In this document: one piece after another, positions 43,431 to 55,022 of the stretch
How the letters are laid out: each line of letters opens with the position of its first letter
Position numbering within the stretch: the stretch's first letter is position 1
Origin: Pseudopithomyces maydicus
Taxonomy: Eukaryota; Ascomycota; Dothideomycetes; Pleosporales; Didymosphaeriaceae
Length of the DNA: 64,000 bases
Direction of reading: 5' to 3'
Assembly: GCA_026873275.1 (NCBI GenBank)
Contig: JANTUC010000005.1
Location: 1,240,001-1,304,000, forward strand
Position numbers and translations under genes: made by a program
Notes under the pieces: model-generated
The model's database searches: none
Told to the model about the DNA's origin: nothing
The model's input: the letters and a program-made list of their open reading frames with translations, nothing else

Positions 43431-45366
43431 CTTTGTTTACTGGGTTACTGTGCGAGCTACCAAGACGGACTCTCTGGCCTTCAATCTTTCCTTTGTCACT
43501 TCAGGACCCTGAATCGGGGTTCCACTCATACACATTGTATATGTAGCTGGGACCAGGCTGGTGGACGTCTCAAGGGACAGGAACATGTAAATACATATAA
43601 AACCGCTTACACAAACGTACACCCAACACATGAGGTACCAATGTACAATCGATATTGTGGGGGTCAGTTGATGTGCATTAAGGCATGAAGCAGCCCCTGT
43701 GAACTGTGAACGCTCGACGAGGGTATGGGATCGCATTACGTGAGATGCACCGAATCCGAACCCGGAAACCCTCTGCGCTATCAGCGGCAAATGACTCGAC
43801 GCCAATGACCGACATGAATTAGAGGGTCAATGGACTTCAATTCTTTCTTTGACACGCCAGCTTCTAGTCCGTTGTTCATGGTTCACTGTGCCATTGTGGT
43901 CTACATTTTCGTGTGCATTCTTTTTCCCTCTGGGATTTTTTACTTTGGTTCAGCGGCTTCATTGGATACAGCTTCTTCAGAGGCTCTGACACCTCCTTGA
44001 CCCATGCGCTTATAACATCCTCTGGCAACACAAACACAAATTGATCCTGGGGTTCATGAGTGTACAAGCATATTAACACTAGCCATTAACATTACATTTC
44101 CTGATCACATTATCTGTTCTTGTGCAGGGAAAGGGAATCCGTTAATTAATGCGTGATTATTGGTTATCTGTGTGACAAAGAAGAGAATTGAACTTAGGGA
44201 AATGATTAGGCAAGAAAAAAAAGATGCATGTATCTGATGAATAAGACAAGGAGAGCAGGGAAAGTGGGTAAAGAAAAGTCTGAAGTGGAAAGGCTGTGAA
44301 GGGGTAGGCGAGTGCAATGACTCTAATGCTGTGTTGTAATTCTGTGGTTCCGCGGAAGGAGGAGGGTCTGGCTTGGCAGCTGAAGGTGTCGTTTGTCCCG
44401 CGGAAGAGGATTGAGAGCAAGACGAGCGATTGTGTCATTGTTCTGAAGGTATGTGGTTTTCTTTTTTTACGTTGTTGAAAGTTATATTGTGTCAACTTAT
44501 AGATTTACTGTAATCAATATCATTTATTGAATAGAGCTTGCCACTCTGTTGGAACTATAACATAATTATTCTGCTTGTATTAAAGAATCTTTCAAAACAC
44601 ACAGTAAGCATAGTTCAGAACGACATTAGACCAAAAGAACTATGAGGGACATTAAATATTCATCTGCTGGAAGATTCATTACTTGAAGAGTGAGTGCTAG
44701 ATTTGAACCCTTTTCTTTTTCTAATCTCATGTCGAGTTCGGCTCGCAGCCAGCGCATATTCCAATCCTTTCCGCGGTTAAGAAGATATTCATATATTCAG
44801 CACCAATCTAATAGTTCGTATTTGATCCGAAAACACGTGGTGCAATACAATCCGAAGTAGAGCAGGTAATTATCTCGACCCAGTATAATGGTGGTGGCTT
44901 GCGTAGGCTAGTCTTCTATACATCTAGCGTTGGCGCTAACCGGCCGCCTCCGGACACGCCGCAGATCCCACATCGCAGTCTAGATCTTCAAATATCCTCG
45001 TGTTCCTGGCCTTCGGGCTCGCCTATGTGTACTACTAACCAAACACATCATTATGGCAGTCTGGGGTCCTTAAATTATCTCGAGAAAGGCCGCTAATCGG
45101 TTGGCGATGTGTTTAAGCTTACTTGAGTGCCCACGCACCCCTGAATCGATACTGTTAAGGGGACAGCCTCAAGCGAAGAAAAGCATAGAAATGCTTTGTG
45201 ACATGAGTCGTCTTGAAAATCGTACGTCTCTTCGCCTCAAAACCATCATGTAGCAAATTCTTTAAATCCTCCTCAGTGGCCATCATTTGCATATCGTGTT
45301 TCGTCGGTCTGCTGGCTTTTCACGCTCTTTTTTGCTTTTATATTAGTCTTTCATTAATACCTGAAG
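43431..45366. other. Gene-poor stretch
   Basis: About 1.9 kb. Frames at 43437-43805 (122 codons), 43876-44079 (67 codons, DQFVFVLPEDVISAWVKEVS) and 44105-44495 lack supported domains. The one at 43876-44079 could be the end of a decayed gene, since a CCAG acceptor precedes it, but no matching upstream exon fits the frame. The right part holds the promoter of the CBM18 gene. Confidence 0.45.
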
Positions 45367-47254
45367 ATGATAACAATGCATGCCTCACTAATTTGGGCCC
45401 TTGCGGTCTTTTCGACCCTTCAGATCTCTCAAGCAGCACCTTCACGGACCGCTGTTAGCAAGACGGGACTTTGCGGACCATCGGTTGGTCTTACTTGCAA
45501 ACAAAGCGCCTTCGGGAGCTGCTGTTCGCGATATGGCTACTGTGGATCTACCAATGCGTACTGCGGTCAGGGTTGTCAATCCAATTTCGGAACGTGCAAT
45601 GGTTATGCCGTCACTCCACCCACTTCTCCCAAGCCGGCGTCCAAAATCTCAAAGGATGCTTCGTGCGGTGGAAAGAAAGGTTATACGTGCTTGAAATCGA
45701 GCTTTGGAAACTGCTGCAGGTGAGTTACAAAAGATCTACAGGTGGAACAGGACTCTTTTTCTGACATATCCAAAGCAAAAACGGATGGTGTGGTAGCACA
45801 TCTGCATACTGCGGCAAAGGTTGCGATTCTCGGTTTGGAAAATGTTCTGGCTCATCTGGGTCGAAACCTGCTTCCTCATCATCAACGTCTTGTAGTTCAC
45901 GCTCTACTTCAACTCGTGTCCCGACCTCTGCGCACCCCACTTCTACGGTCCGGATATCTACAAACGGCCGATGTGGTAATGCATATGGTGCTTCGCCAGG
46001 AGGAATGACATGCGCTGGATCTAAGTGGGGAAACTGCTGCAGCAAGTATTCTTATTGGTGAGTTTTGTCTTTTGGAGATGCCTTGGAGTTATTGGTGGCT
46101 AATGTCAGTGCAGCGGAAGCTCTAAGGACTACTGTGGCTCAGGTTGTCAATCTGGCTTCGGTAATTGCAAGGTTATGCCGTCCAGCTCAATCCGTCCAAA
46201 AACTACTTCTTCGTCTATCCCTTGCTCTTCCAGCGTTGCTCCGATCCGGAAACCGTCGTTTTCTTCCAGTGCTCTGTCAGTGCCAATATCCTCTTCAGTC
46301 AATATTCCTAGTCCAAGCTCATCAGTAGTGGTTTTGACCACAACATCCGCATCTATGGAATCGCCATCTTCGAGCATTTTGTCGTCCGGAACCCCGACCA
46401 CGAGTTCCGCCGACACATGTAGTTCTGTAATTGAGACTCCTACCAGCTATGTCGACGCATCCAGCTCTGTCATCGAGACCCCCACTAGCTCCATCGTGGA
46501 GGACCCCACCAGCTCTATTCTTGGGACTCCGACCAGCTCCACCATCGAGACACCCACTAGCTCTACTATTGAGACCCCGACCAGCTCTACCATCGAGACG
46601 CCCACTAGCTCTGTTGCTGAGACCCCGGCGAGCTCTGCTATTGAGACCCCCACTAGCTCTGCCGTCGAGGACCCCACCAGCTCTGTTGTTGAGACTCCGA
46701 CTAGCTCTGCTATCGAGATCCCGACCAGCTCTACCGTTGAGACTCCAACCAGCTCTGTCATTGAAACTCCGACGTCTTCTTCGTCCGAAATTGCTATTTC
46801 GACAACCGATATCAGTCCCAGCACTACTCCTTCACCTACATCAACCGATGTGTCTTCCGTTACGCCAGAGTCTAGCTCATTAATACCATCCACCTCATCA
46901 GACCTGCCTACGTCCACAGCTCCTGTAGTAACGCCCACATCCGGGCCATCTGTACCCTGCGCAGCGAAAGGCCCAAAAAGGACTTCTGTGGCCCATACTC
47001 AATCCATCCGATACGTCGGGACTATCCCATTAACCCTTACTAGATGGTCGTCCTATTGTCGTGCACCCGCATGTACTGGGTTCGCCATGCTGGGTAACAC
47101 AGTCTATCTGTACAAGGTGCCTTTGTCTGAAGCATTTGCGACTGCCGATGACATCGAGAAAGGTGATGCGACGCCGGAAAATTACACGTGGTATGATAGC
47201 ACCTGCGATTTTGCTGCCTTAGATGCTGCTGCTGCTAGTCCATCGCCTGTGTAA
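45367..47254 (+). CDS. Secreted three-module chitin-binding (CBM18) protein with Ser/Thr stalk
   Basis: Extracellular chitin-binding protein. The ATG at 45367 starts a signal peptide (SLIWALAVFSTLQISQAAPS). Three hevein-type CBM18 modules follow: GLCGPSVGLTCKQSAFGSCC...YGYCGSTNAYCGQGCQ; ASCGGKKGYTCLKSSFGNCC with NGWCGSTSAYCGKGC; and GRCGNAYGASPGGMTC with SKYSYCGSSKDYCGSGCQ. Two introns (donors GTGAGT at about 45722 and 46061) split modules two and three in the typical way. A long stalk of ETPTSS-type repeats, 8-9 residues per unit, follows at about 46430-46770. The C-terminal domain holds RYVGTIPLTLTRWSSYCRAP and ends at TAA 47252-47254. It could be an effector that hides chitin or a wall protein; no catalytic domain is visible. 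Confidence 0.88.
46430..46775 (+). repeat. Coding minisatellite (ETPTSS stalk)
   Basis: About a dozen imperfect 27-nt units coding variants of E(T/D)PTSSx(x)E inside the CBM18 gene. Unit length is a multiple of three, so copy-number change keeps the frame. Confidence 0.85.
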
Positions 47255-47424
47255 AAATCTGCTTTCTGATTGGATACAATAGAATTACATAATCAAACTA
47301 ATACTATCTAACTACTTAATATGCGTGTATTCCTATACCTCGGCGTGGAGTAACTCTGCATGTGATAAAATCACAAACTCGACTTCTTTCGAAAGCAAAG
47401 GAATAAAGCACATTGTCTTCAAGA

Positions 47425-48678
47425 ATGGACCGCCTGAAACATACTTTCATGAACATGACCAAAAATTTTCATGAGAGAGATAAACCAGTCCAAAACCCGC
47501 AGGATGCTCAAATCCATCGTATCTCCAGCAACAGTCGTCTGGCTTGGCCCCCAAAATTATTTCATCCTCCTCGTCTGCTCGGTGAGGTGAAGGATATATC
47601 TGGCCGCCAGTATCCTCGCGATATTGGCCGGTCGTTTCATCTCGGCGGCCATGTATATTACATATTTGGCGACACGTTCTGTTTCAATAGCACAGGTGAA
47701 TTTGTCGGAGTGACGAACAACACTATCGCGCTAATCCCCAACCTCAACGATCCAATCAGAAGCCAGTATCTTCATCCTGAAGCCAAGGTCCCCGAGTTCG
47801 TACCTCATTTGAGAGAAGAAAAGACCTTCTGTGAAGAGCCGGAAAACCAGAAAGAAAACAAGAGAATAGTCACTTGGTCGTTTGGTGGCGTCATTGAGGT
47901 ACCTGGTAGTGCGGGTCGAGAAGGATGGCTGATATGTGACCCGGTTGAGACACATGGCGGCAATGCAGTGAAACAGAATGGAGTCGGCATCGCAAAGGCG
48001 AGAGTAACAGGCCCAGATGGGAAGATTGAGTGCGAGCGAGTGGGTGAATATCCTCTATTTCCAGGAGACGGGCCAATCTGGGGTAATATGTCGAACATAG
48101 CCGCGCCAGACGGTTGGACCTATCTCTTGTCTGGTAAAGGCCTCGACAACTACATGGCCAGGATCAGGACAGACGCTGACTTTACTGACCGCGGGAATTA
48201 TGAATTTCTCAAGAAGAGTGGAAAGTGGGAACGAACATATACAGAACCGCATGGGCCTTTCGGTGAATTAGTACGTATAGCCTGTGAAAAATTTATGTAT
48301 GTTCCGCACAATATCAGATTTAGCTGACTTTGATTTCTACTTTAGGCACATGACGTTCTATCTGGCCAAGGCCAGGGTGCTATTATACACGTTCCTGATT
48401 TTGCTCCGTACGGAAAAGAATATCTTTGGGTTGGTTGTGAGAAGTTCATGACAAGTCAGCTATGTGTGGGGGCCGCAGCAAAGCCAGAGGGACCATGGGA
48501 GGTCTACAAGCTAGGTGAAATGCCAAAGATAACACAACAGGCGAAGACGAGATATTGTATTTATCCACATTTATGGGGGAGTGACTTGAGCAAGGGTGAA
48601 ATTCTGATCACCTGGAGCGATGACGGGACCATGGGAGGAAAAGTAGCTGCTGCAGTGTTTACATTCGCTTTGAAATGA
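47425..48678 (+). CDS. DUF4185 beta-propeller-like protein
   Basis: Family of five-bladed-propeller-type proteins related to glycoside-hydrolase folds; function unknown in fungi. The ATG is at 47425 (MDRLKHTFMNMTK). Visible features: ISGRQYPRDIGRSFHLGGHV, VYYIFGDTFCFNSTGEFVGV (typical DUF4185 start blade), VTWSFGGVIEVPGSAGREGW and ERVGEYPLFPGDGPIWGNMS. One intron (48267-48341 or so, GTACGT...TTTAG) joins PHGPFGEL to AHDVLSGQGQGAIIHVPDFA. The protein ends ITWSDDGTMGGKVAAAVFTF. About 385 residues. No signal peptide is obvious, unlike the neighbour upstream. Confidence 0.8.
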
Positions 48679-48973
48679 GTAGATTTGTTCATTCGATTCT
48701 TTATTCTAAGCTCTTCGATGTATTGAGCAAATTCAAATGGTTTGGAGTTTTGGTTTTGTTAGAAGCAGTAATGATGTCATCTGAGTCATTTACCAAATAT
48801 GGGTTAGTTTCTAAATCATAACCTAGGCCTCATGCAGGCAATCAACTGCATACCATGCAGCCAGTATTCAGTTCCGGGCGAACGATACAGTAAATAAAGA
48901 AGACCAGCGATCTTTCCTTTCTCTCAACCCCTTTACTCCGTAGTTTGCCTACATACTGAATACAATCCAAGCC

Positions 48974-49879
48974 ATGACAAAACCTAGCTTTCTGACACTT
49001 CGCTGCTTCCAACCATACGGAACAACCGGGATCCACGCGTATTATGACGGTCGAACTTGCCCATGGCACCCGTCCAGCTGGTACGAGCAGACGCTCGCAT
49101 TGGGCGTGGCAACATATTCTATCGTCAGTGGAGAATCTGCGCTCTTGTTCGATGCGGGCCTTACCCCAGCGCATGCAGAGTTCATGCTCGCACATGTGCG
49201 AAGCTTGGGCGCGAAGAACATAACGACTGTATACAGTCATTACCACAGCGACCACATAGCCGGAGCGTCATCGTTAAGTGGCACGAAAATTATTGCGCAT
49301 AGGAAGACAAAGCAGAAGCTGGTAGAAATTGCGGACAGCTTGAAGAATCCCGACCAGGACGACGGACCCAGCATCAACGTGGTAATTCCAGAGGAGACCT
49401 ATGAAAATAGTACAGTCCTACAAATTGGAGACATACGAGTTGAACTATTCAACTTCAACATCCATACTGCAGACTCTACGCTTCTTTTCCTTCCAGATTC
49501 AGGGCTACTGTTTGCTGGAGACATGTTAGAGGACACAGTCACATACATTTCTGAGCCTGAAGGCATCTCGACTCACTTGAGTGAGCTGGAACGCATGAAA
49601 GAATTACCAATCGCGAAAATTCTGCCTGCACATGGAAGCCCAGAGCGCATTGAGGCGGGAGGCTTCGATACATCCTTGATTGAGGCAACGATCAGGTATC
49701 TGAAGGTGCTGAATGAGCCCGTAGAAAGTCCCGTTGCATGGAGTCAGAAACTTAAAGATGTGGTGAAAGCAGATCTTGAGTCAGGAAAACTACTGTACTG
49801 TGAGGCATATGAGGGAGTGCATGAGGAGAACGTAGAATCACTCAAAGAGCTGCGGGAAGAAACCTCGCTTCAATCATAG
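48974..49879 (+). CDS. Metallo-beta-lactamase-fold hydrolase
   Basis: A 301-residue intronless MBL-superfamily hydrolase with ATG at 48974. The zinc-binding motif is HYHSDH (H89, H91, D93, H94), preceded by ALLFDAGLTPAHAEFM. Later ligands are in NIHTADSTLLFLPDSGLLF and LLFAGDMLEDTVTY (Asp), and the final His is in AKILPAHGSPERIEAGGF. The C-terminal half has a helical, acidic region. Specificity is unknown; the set includes lactonase- and glyoxalase II-like enzymes. Neighbours are accessory genes. Confidence 0.88.
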   Translation: MTKPSFLTLRCFQPYGTTGIHAYYDGRTCPWHPSSWYEQTLALGVATYSIVSGESALLFDAGLTPAHAEFMLAHVRSLGAKNITTVYSHYHSDHIAGASSLSGTKIIAHRKTKQKLVEIADSLKNPDQDDGPSINVVIPEETYENSTVLQIGDIRVELFNFNIHTADSTLLFLPDSGLLFAGDMLEDTVTYISEPEGISTHLSELERMKELPIAKILPAHGSPERIEAGGFDTSLIEATIRYLKVLNEPVESPVAWSQKLKDVVKADLESGKLLYCEAYEGVHEENVESLKELREETSLQS

Positions 49880-50012
49880 ACACTAGAATAATTTTCGGAA
49901 TGAAGAAAACCAATTCAGTTCATCGAAATAGCTGGTCTCCTGGATTTAATAGAAGGTGCTAATACCTATACAAAGGCCCAACGAGAATTAAAGTGTTCGG
50001 TAGTCAGGCAAC

Positions 50013-51006
50013 TCAATCACTAGATTTGTCCCAGGGCTCCATTAGCTTATTATCGGCCACACTTTCCGCAAATTTGGGAATCGCAGAGGAGTGGGCCCAT
50101 GGCTTCAACTTTAGTTCCTCTCCGATAACCTCTGAGAAGCAGGTAGACCAATTAAGGCGGGGATAAGCGGCCACAACAGATTCAATTGTGTTTCTGCTAA
50201 TAAGCGTGGGATTGCCTCCAACATTATCTTCATGTCAATCGTTAGTTCCAAAATCAAGAAAGATTTGTATCAAAGATCAAACATACCAAATAGAGTTGCA
50301 AGCTGAATCAGCTGGCCTACGGTGGTAATGTTCCCTATTTCACCAAGATCTTGGTGCCGGATTATCGCTTCCGCGACACTTTCGGCCTGATCCTTCGGTG
50401 CGCCATAGTCTTGCAACAAATTGAGTGCCAGATGACCTCCGTAAAACTCAAACGATAACAATGTTGAGTGAAGGTTCTCTTCCGTTGTTCCAATGTCATG
50501 AAGAAGACTGGTCAAGTAATATGTTTCTAGACTTGGAATGAATGACGGCAGGTGTTTTTGAGATATTGCTGCTCCTGTTTCATATCAGCACCCCAATTCA
50601 ATGACTTTTCGAAAGTTCTGAGGCCCTAATCCTATACGACTCAAGGCTTTGAATCTTATCTGATAAGGCGACAGGGTAGAGCGAAGGAGCATGAGAACTG
50701 CTTACCATAATAGTACACTCTCATTGAGTGATTGAAAACTTGTTCCGATAATTGCTCTTTAGCATATTCCGTAACCTTAGTAACAATCTCACTATTGGGG
50801 ACGTGTATATCGGCAATCGTGTAGTCCGCAGGGTTCCACGGGCTCACGTCCCAGAGAAGAACCGACTGGTCATGAGGGACAGAAGTCCAGCCATACTTCT
50901 CAACTGAATCCTCGGGTTGGTTTGTGTGTTCATCCATAGCGGCTGATAAGGTTCTCTGAACACTTAGCATGAAGATTATGATAGGAGTCAGTGAATGATA
51001 CTGCAT
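50013..51006 (-). CDS. Cyanamide hydratase-like HD-domain protein with hydrophobic leader
   Basis: HD-domain enzyme of the Ddi2/Ddi3-cyanamide hydratase type (cyanamide + water to urea). The first ATG is at 51006; upstream codons of the same frame lack an ATG. The leader MQYHSLTPIIIFMLSVQRTL is hydrophobic and looks like a signal peptide, unusual for a normally cytosolic family. Then YGWTSVPHD, EQVFNHSMRVYYYG (first His), the HD pair in LTSLLHDIGTTEENLHSTLL, SFEFYGGHLAL and EAIIRHQDLGEIGNITTVGQ (His-Gln-Asp). Introns at about 50582-50703 (donor GTAAGC) and 50231-50287 are needed. The end is PWDKSSD, TGA 50013-50015. About 250 residues, normal length. Confidence 0.85.
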
Positions 51007-51545
51007 GTTTTGTAATCGAGGGTCAAAGTATCCGTGATGAGTAATTCTGACGTATGAATCGATTTGTGTATTGAAACCCAAGCGACCCTCTCCAGTTTAT
51101 AGACTAGAGATAGTAAAATATCGGGAATCTAGAGCGACCAAATCACAAATCGACTCGTCGCGTGCTTGTGCACAACGCCGGCTCCGTCATTAACTATACC
51201 AGTTGCTAATCATATTCGCTGCAAAAATTTGGAAGAACATCAGCATTGCTCGCAAATCCTTGAAGAACTAGACTCTGACGTTGAAGAAACCCAATAATCT
51301 GTTGCCAATGAAATACGAGGCCTGAAAGATTTTGATGGACAATAGGGCGTGTCCGGTATTGATTGCTGACAATCTGGCTGAAATCGGGCCGACACGGCAT
51401 TTTCGGCGCCGCTGCGGCACGATTTTTGGACAGTCCAAAGCGATGCCAAAGCGATCCCATAGGTAGCTTCACAAATTCCGAAAAACGTGACGTAAGACAA
51501 CAAAATTTCTATAAGAATTGTTATTGCTCTTGTATTACCTAAGAG
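51007..51545. other. Intergenic, no gene seen
   Basis: Between the cyanamide hydratase-like gene and the HET gene. The 87-88 codon frames at 51206-51503 have no domain. Nothing recognisable. Confidence 0.55.
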
Positions 51546-53857
51546 CTATACAATTATTACTGTGGCATTCTCTGCTTCGTCAAAGAGCACAGCGTCGCCT
51601 CTTTCTCTTCGGCACCTTCCAACGCCAATCCTCTCAAACTTCCCTGCTTGCTGAGGTAAATTTTTCAATAGAAGAAACCAGATTTCATGATGTCGATAGG
51701 AAGTGTTTTTTTCTGGGGTGACATTACAAGAGAACAGTTGTAAGCATTTCAAATCGGTCTCCGGTGATTTTTGTTGTCTCTCACAACACCCGAAAATGCA
51801 TTTCCCTTCTTGCCAGCATTTGGCTTGGTAGTCGCCTTGGTAGAGAATTGGTACAAGTGGCCGGTCGAGAGATACCTCTACAGGGTGTAGGCCGACACTG
51901 CGGACGAATGTCTTTGGTTTCACGTCTTCTGTTTTCCAATAATCTTTGCGTTTCTCTGTTCTTACAAGGGTATCTGAAAGAGTGGCCAGCTCAACTGAAA
52001 CGACCGGACCCGTCAACATTGCATGAGCCGCGGCGACATGCCCTGTCGGATCGTCCGGTAGGACATGTTCGCAATAGGCATCGTCAATTAAGCAGTCGAT
52101 TGAAGGATCATGCCTTGCCCATCGATCTTCGTAACATTTGTTATCGAAGCGAATGGTGCCCTCGACCGATGCCCAGGACCAGCTCGGAGCGACATAGGAT
52201 CTGTTAGTGTCGTCACAATTCTGATTATTGATATCTAGATCCAAATGTTCAACCCGCCATGTGAGATCGTAAAGCAATTGTGATCTCCAGAGCCCGGCAA
52301 GGTATGTATCTAATGGGTATCCTAAAGCGTTAGAAATAGTTGTAGAGATCGATGAATATTTGGTTGAGACAAGAATCATGCCATGATTAGGAGGCTCAAG
52401 CCTCTGAAGACCAGCGTTCGATCTCTTAAGTTGACTTACCACTTGGATTCCCTCGCGCAGCGAGCATCGTTTGCGCCAATCCAGACAATGCTTTCAGCTT
52501 GTCAGTTTTGTTCGTCAGGCTACGGCTCGAGTATTGGGTGACAAGCCGTCTCCATGCCCAGTAGGGATCATTCCCAACCAATTCGTCTCTGAGAATTGGT
52601 GTGTCAGTTCTTGTACTCTGAATGTCCCATTGAGTATGGCCGCATTCACAGATTCTTCGGCAGAGGCATTCCCACAGCATCTCATTTCCATCATAACATA
52701 GTCTACGATTTGGAAGCAAGCTTTCTTGGAGACACCAGCCCCTCTGGTCGAGAGAATTTGTTTGTCCTAGCTCTTCCGGATGGAATTCGTTCTTCCGTAT
52801 GAAAAGCTGATCTGAGTCGTCTGTGCTCACATCTGCCATGCGCTGCCAGTCCGACATCCCAAATTTCTGTTTACCCAGAAACCCCAGTTTACAGGAGGAT
52901 GGTTCCAAAGCAGCTATGGTTAAATGTGAGTGGCGATATATATCTCTCATTTGCCCACATTGGTGTGCCCACTCGAGTTTGTCGTTCTGGACAATACACA
53001 GCGAGTCCACCCACAGATAGCGTATTTTCATACCACGGCAAACTTTTATAGCATCTTGAACAGTTTTCGGCAAAGAGCTGTATGGAATAGCATTGTAATG
53101 AGATGCCAAGTTTTGAAGGGTCGTCTTCCACACATTCTGTATGTCTGGACCCCAGCAATAGCTGAGACAAACATATGGTTTCGGCTCTTTCAAACCGATC
53201 AACGTTGGATTTTGCGTTTCATCGGAGCCAACATCAATAAGACGTAGTGGTATAAAATTAGATGCTGGTGGGTTACATCGCTCATCGTTCTCAATGCAAT
53301 GTGAGAGCCATGTGGTGGCTCTTTCGAAAGCGGCATGAGATCCAGAATCTTGAACTACCTCTAGGCATTGTGGCAACCTTTTATCTCTTGACCACCGAAC
53401 CGAATCCAAGGGCTTTTCTAAGAACAGGTCGTCTTTTTTTAGGTTAGGATCACTCAAGTCTCGAAGATGTCCCAAACCTACTTTTACATTTTCGGAAATA
53501 TTGGAATTCTCCAATTGAATTCCTGTGCTGCCATCTTTCCCAAATGCTTCCCTCTCCTAACTGGTCAATGAAAAGCTCTACCCTGGGAGGGATTTTACGG
53601 TGACGTCTACCAGGTCTGTCTTGCGTCAGACGAACCATACAGTTTTCTTTTTCCTCCGAGTCGATCCAGCCGGGTATGAAGTCCTCGATGAGTTCTAACA
53701 AGATCTGGCATTCATGGCACGTTTTGGCGCTCCCTACACAGTCGGAAAGTGCAGAGATTGCGTCATATACAGGAGGGCAGTGGGAGTCATAGGAGTCCAG
53801 CTGGGCATGAGGGCAGAGGCCGGACAGCACTCGAGGCCAGGTGTAACGATCTGGCAT
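51546..53857 (-). CDS. HET-domain protein (heterokaryon incompatibility type)
   Basis: Allorecognition- or immunity-type protein with a HET domain. Starts at the ATG at 53857 (MPDRYTWPRVLSGLC); an N-terminal region with CHECQILLELIEDFIPG. A 79-nt intron 53557-53635 (donor GTTCGT, acceptor TTAG) leads to REAFGKDGSTGIQLENSN, HLRDLSDPNLK. The HET core follows: RLIDVGSDETQNPTLIGLKE, YVCLSYCWG, ALPKTVQDAI-like SSLPKTVQDAIKVCRGMKI, RYLWVDSLCIVQNDKLEW, and GWCLQESLLPNRRLCY. A second intron (GTAAGT...TTTAG, about 52330-52440) joins GNPSG to YPLDTYLAGLWRSQLLYDLT. Further on is PSWSWASVEGTIRF, and the end is AENATVIIV. No extra effector domain such as NACHT is visible. About 690 residues. Confidence 0.88.
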
Positions 53858-54518
53858 GGCGTCAACAAAATAAAGCAGTCACTAGGAATAGAGACAATCT
53901 ATAGAAGTCTCACTACCTGGAAAATCAACTCGTTTACGAGCGTATCGTCAGTATATAAGCCTCGCAATGATTGTGCGCCTTAAGAAGGCGCAGCAACCAA
54001 TCGACCAATCAGAAACCGTAAGACTTACTATGATTGGTCAGATGAGGACCGGCCCCTGATTAGTTAAACGATTATCACGGTAAGTGGCAAAATTCGTAGG
54101 GTGTCGTTTGTGGCTATTGATAGGTTCAAAGTATGTCCGTGCGGGGCTCTATGCCTGGCTTATTGCGATCCGATCGGTATACTAACACCGAGAAATATCA
54201 TTCGCTGTGACATAGAACCCAATTGTAGCATTGTATCCATTGTCTCAATGCTAGCATTGTGAGTAAGTCTGCCTGGACAAAACAAAGAAATCTATTTCGT
54301 CCAACCACAAAGCCGCCTGCAACATTGTGTAACACACATATGCACCGGCAGGTCGTCCCACAACGCGAGATAGGACGTATAAACACTCAAACGTCCTCAA
54401 ATGTTCATTAACCAGAGCCACCAAACGTTCACAAGCAGCCATCAAGCTAGACCTTGAGAATAAGTAGAGATACTACTAGGGGGTAACCAAGTCACTAACA
54501 TACATCTAACCATTCGCA
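53858..54518. other. Intergenic, no gene seen
   Basis: Promoter side of the HET gene and of the plus-strand orphan. Small minus frames at 54198-54445 lack features. Confidence 0.55.
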
Positions 54519-55022
54519 ATGGTAGAGCACTTTGGTGATTGCGCCCGCGAGGAAGGTCTCCGTTTCAACGGTGCTACCTTCATGGCAGACAACCTCTTCA
54601 CTCTCTTCACTAGTCGCATTGCTGACCTTCAACAATCCAGCCGGGCTGCTGTAGAGTCATTCTACGAGGTTCGCGCATCAATTTTTACACCTGGGATAAC
54701 AATCCCAACATTAGAAGCCAAGGAAATTGAGCTGCTGGATCTCATTGAGCGCCTCGAAGCCAAAAGCAAAGAAGTCGAGGCTCTCTTAGAGCAGGTTGAT
54801 GTCAATACTGCGGGACAGTTGATCCGGGCGCTTCCAATGTTCCGAGACTTGACTGAGACTGAGGCAAGAAGTTTGATCTTGGAGTATTGCGAAGATGTGC
54901 GGTTGCAATTTAACTGGATGAGGCCGCAGGCTCTGGCTATCAAACGTATGATGGCTTCAGCGACTGTGAGGGAGGCCAAAATGAAATGTTGCCTGAGAGC
55001 TACGGGGCGTGTCAACTCCTGA
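54519..55022 (+). CDS. Hypothetical coiled-coil protein
   Basis: A 167-residue intronless frame starting with ATG at 54519. Two predicted helical stretches, the second a heptad-rich coil (AKEIELLDLIERLEAKSKEV followed by EALLEQVD), suggest an oligomer or partner-binding role. No domain, signal peptide or membrane span recognised. It sits alone between the HET gene and a small minus-strand gene. The Ile/Glu/Leu-rich composition and steady codon phase support it being real. Confidence 0.5.
   Translation: MVEHFGDCAREEGLRFNGATFMADNLFTLFTSRIADLQQSSRAAVESFYEVRASIFTPGITIPTLEAKEIELLDLIERLEAKSKEVEALLEQVDVNTAGQLIRALPMFRDLTETEARSLILEYCEDVRLQFNWMRPQALAIKRMMASATVREAKMKCCLRATGRVNS

Noticed and set aside
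43437..43805. 122-codon minus frame
   Set aside because: One hydrophobic stretch but no family, and it borders the decayed AT-rich block.
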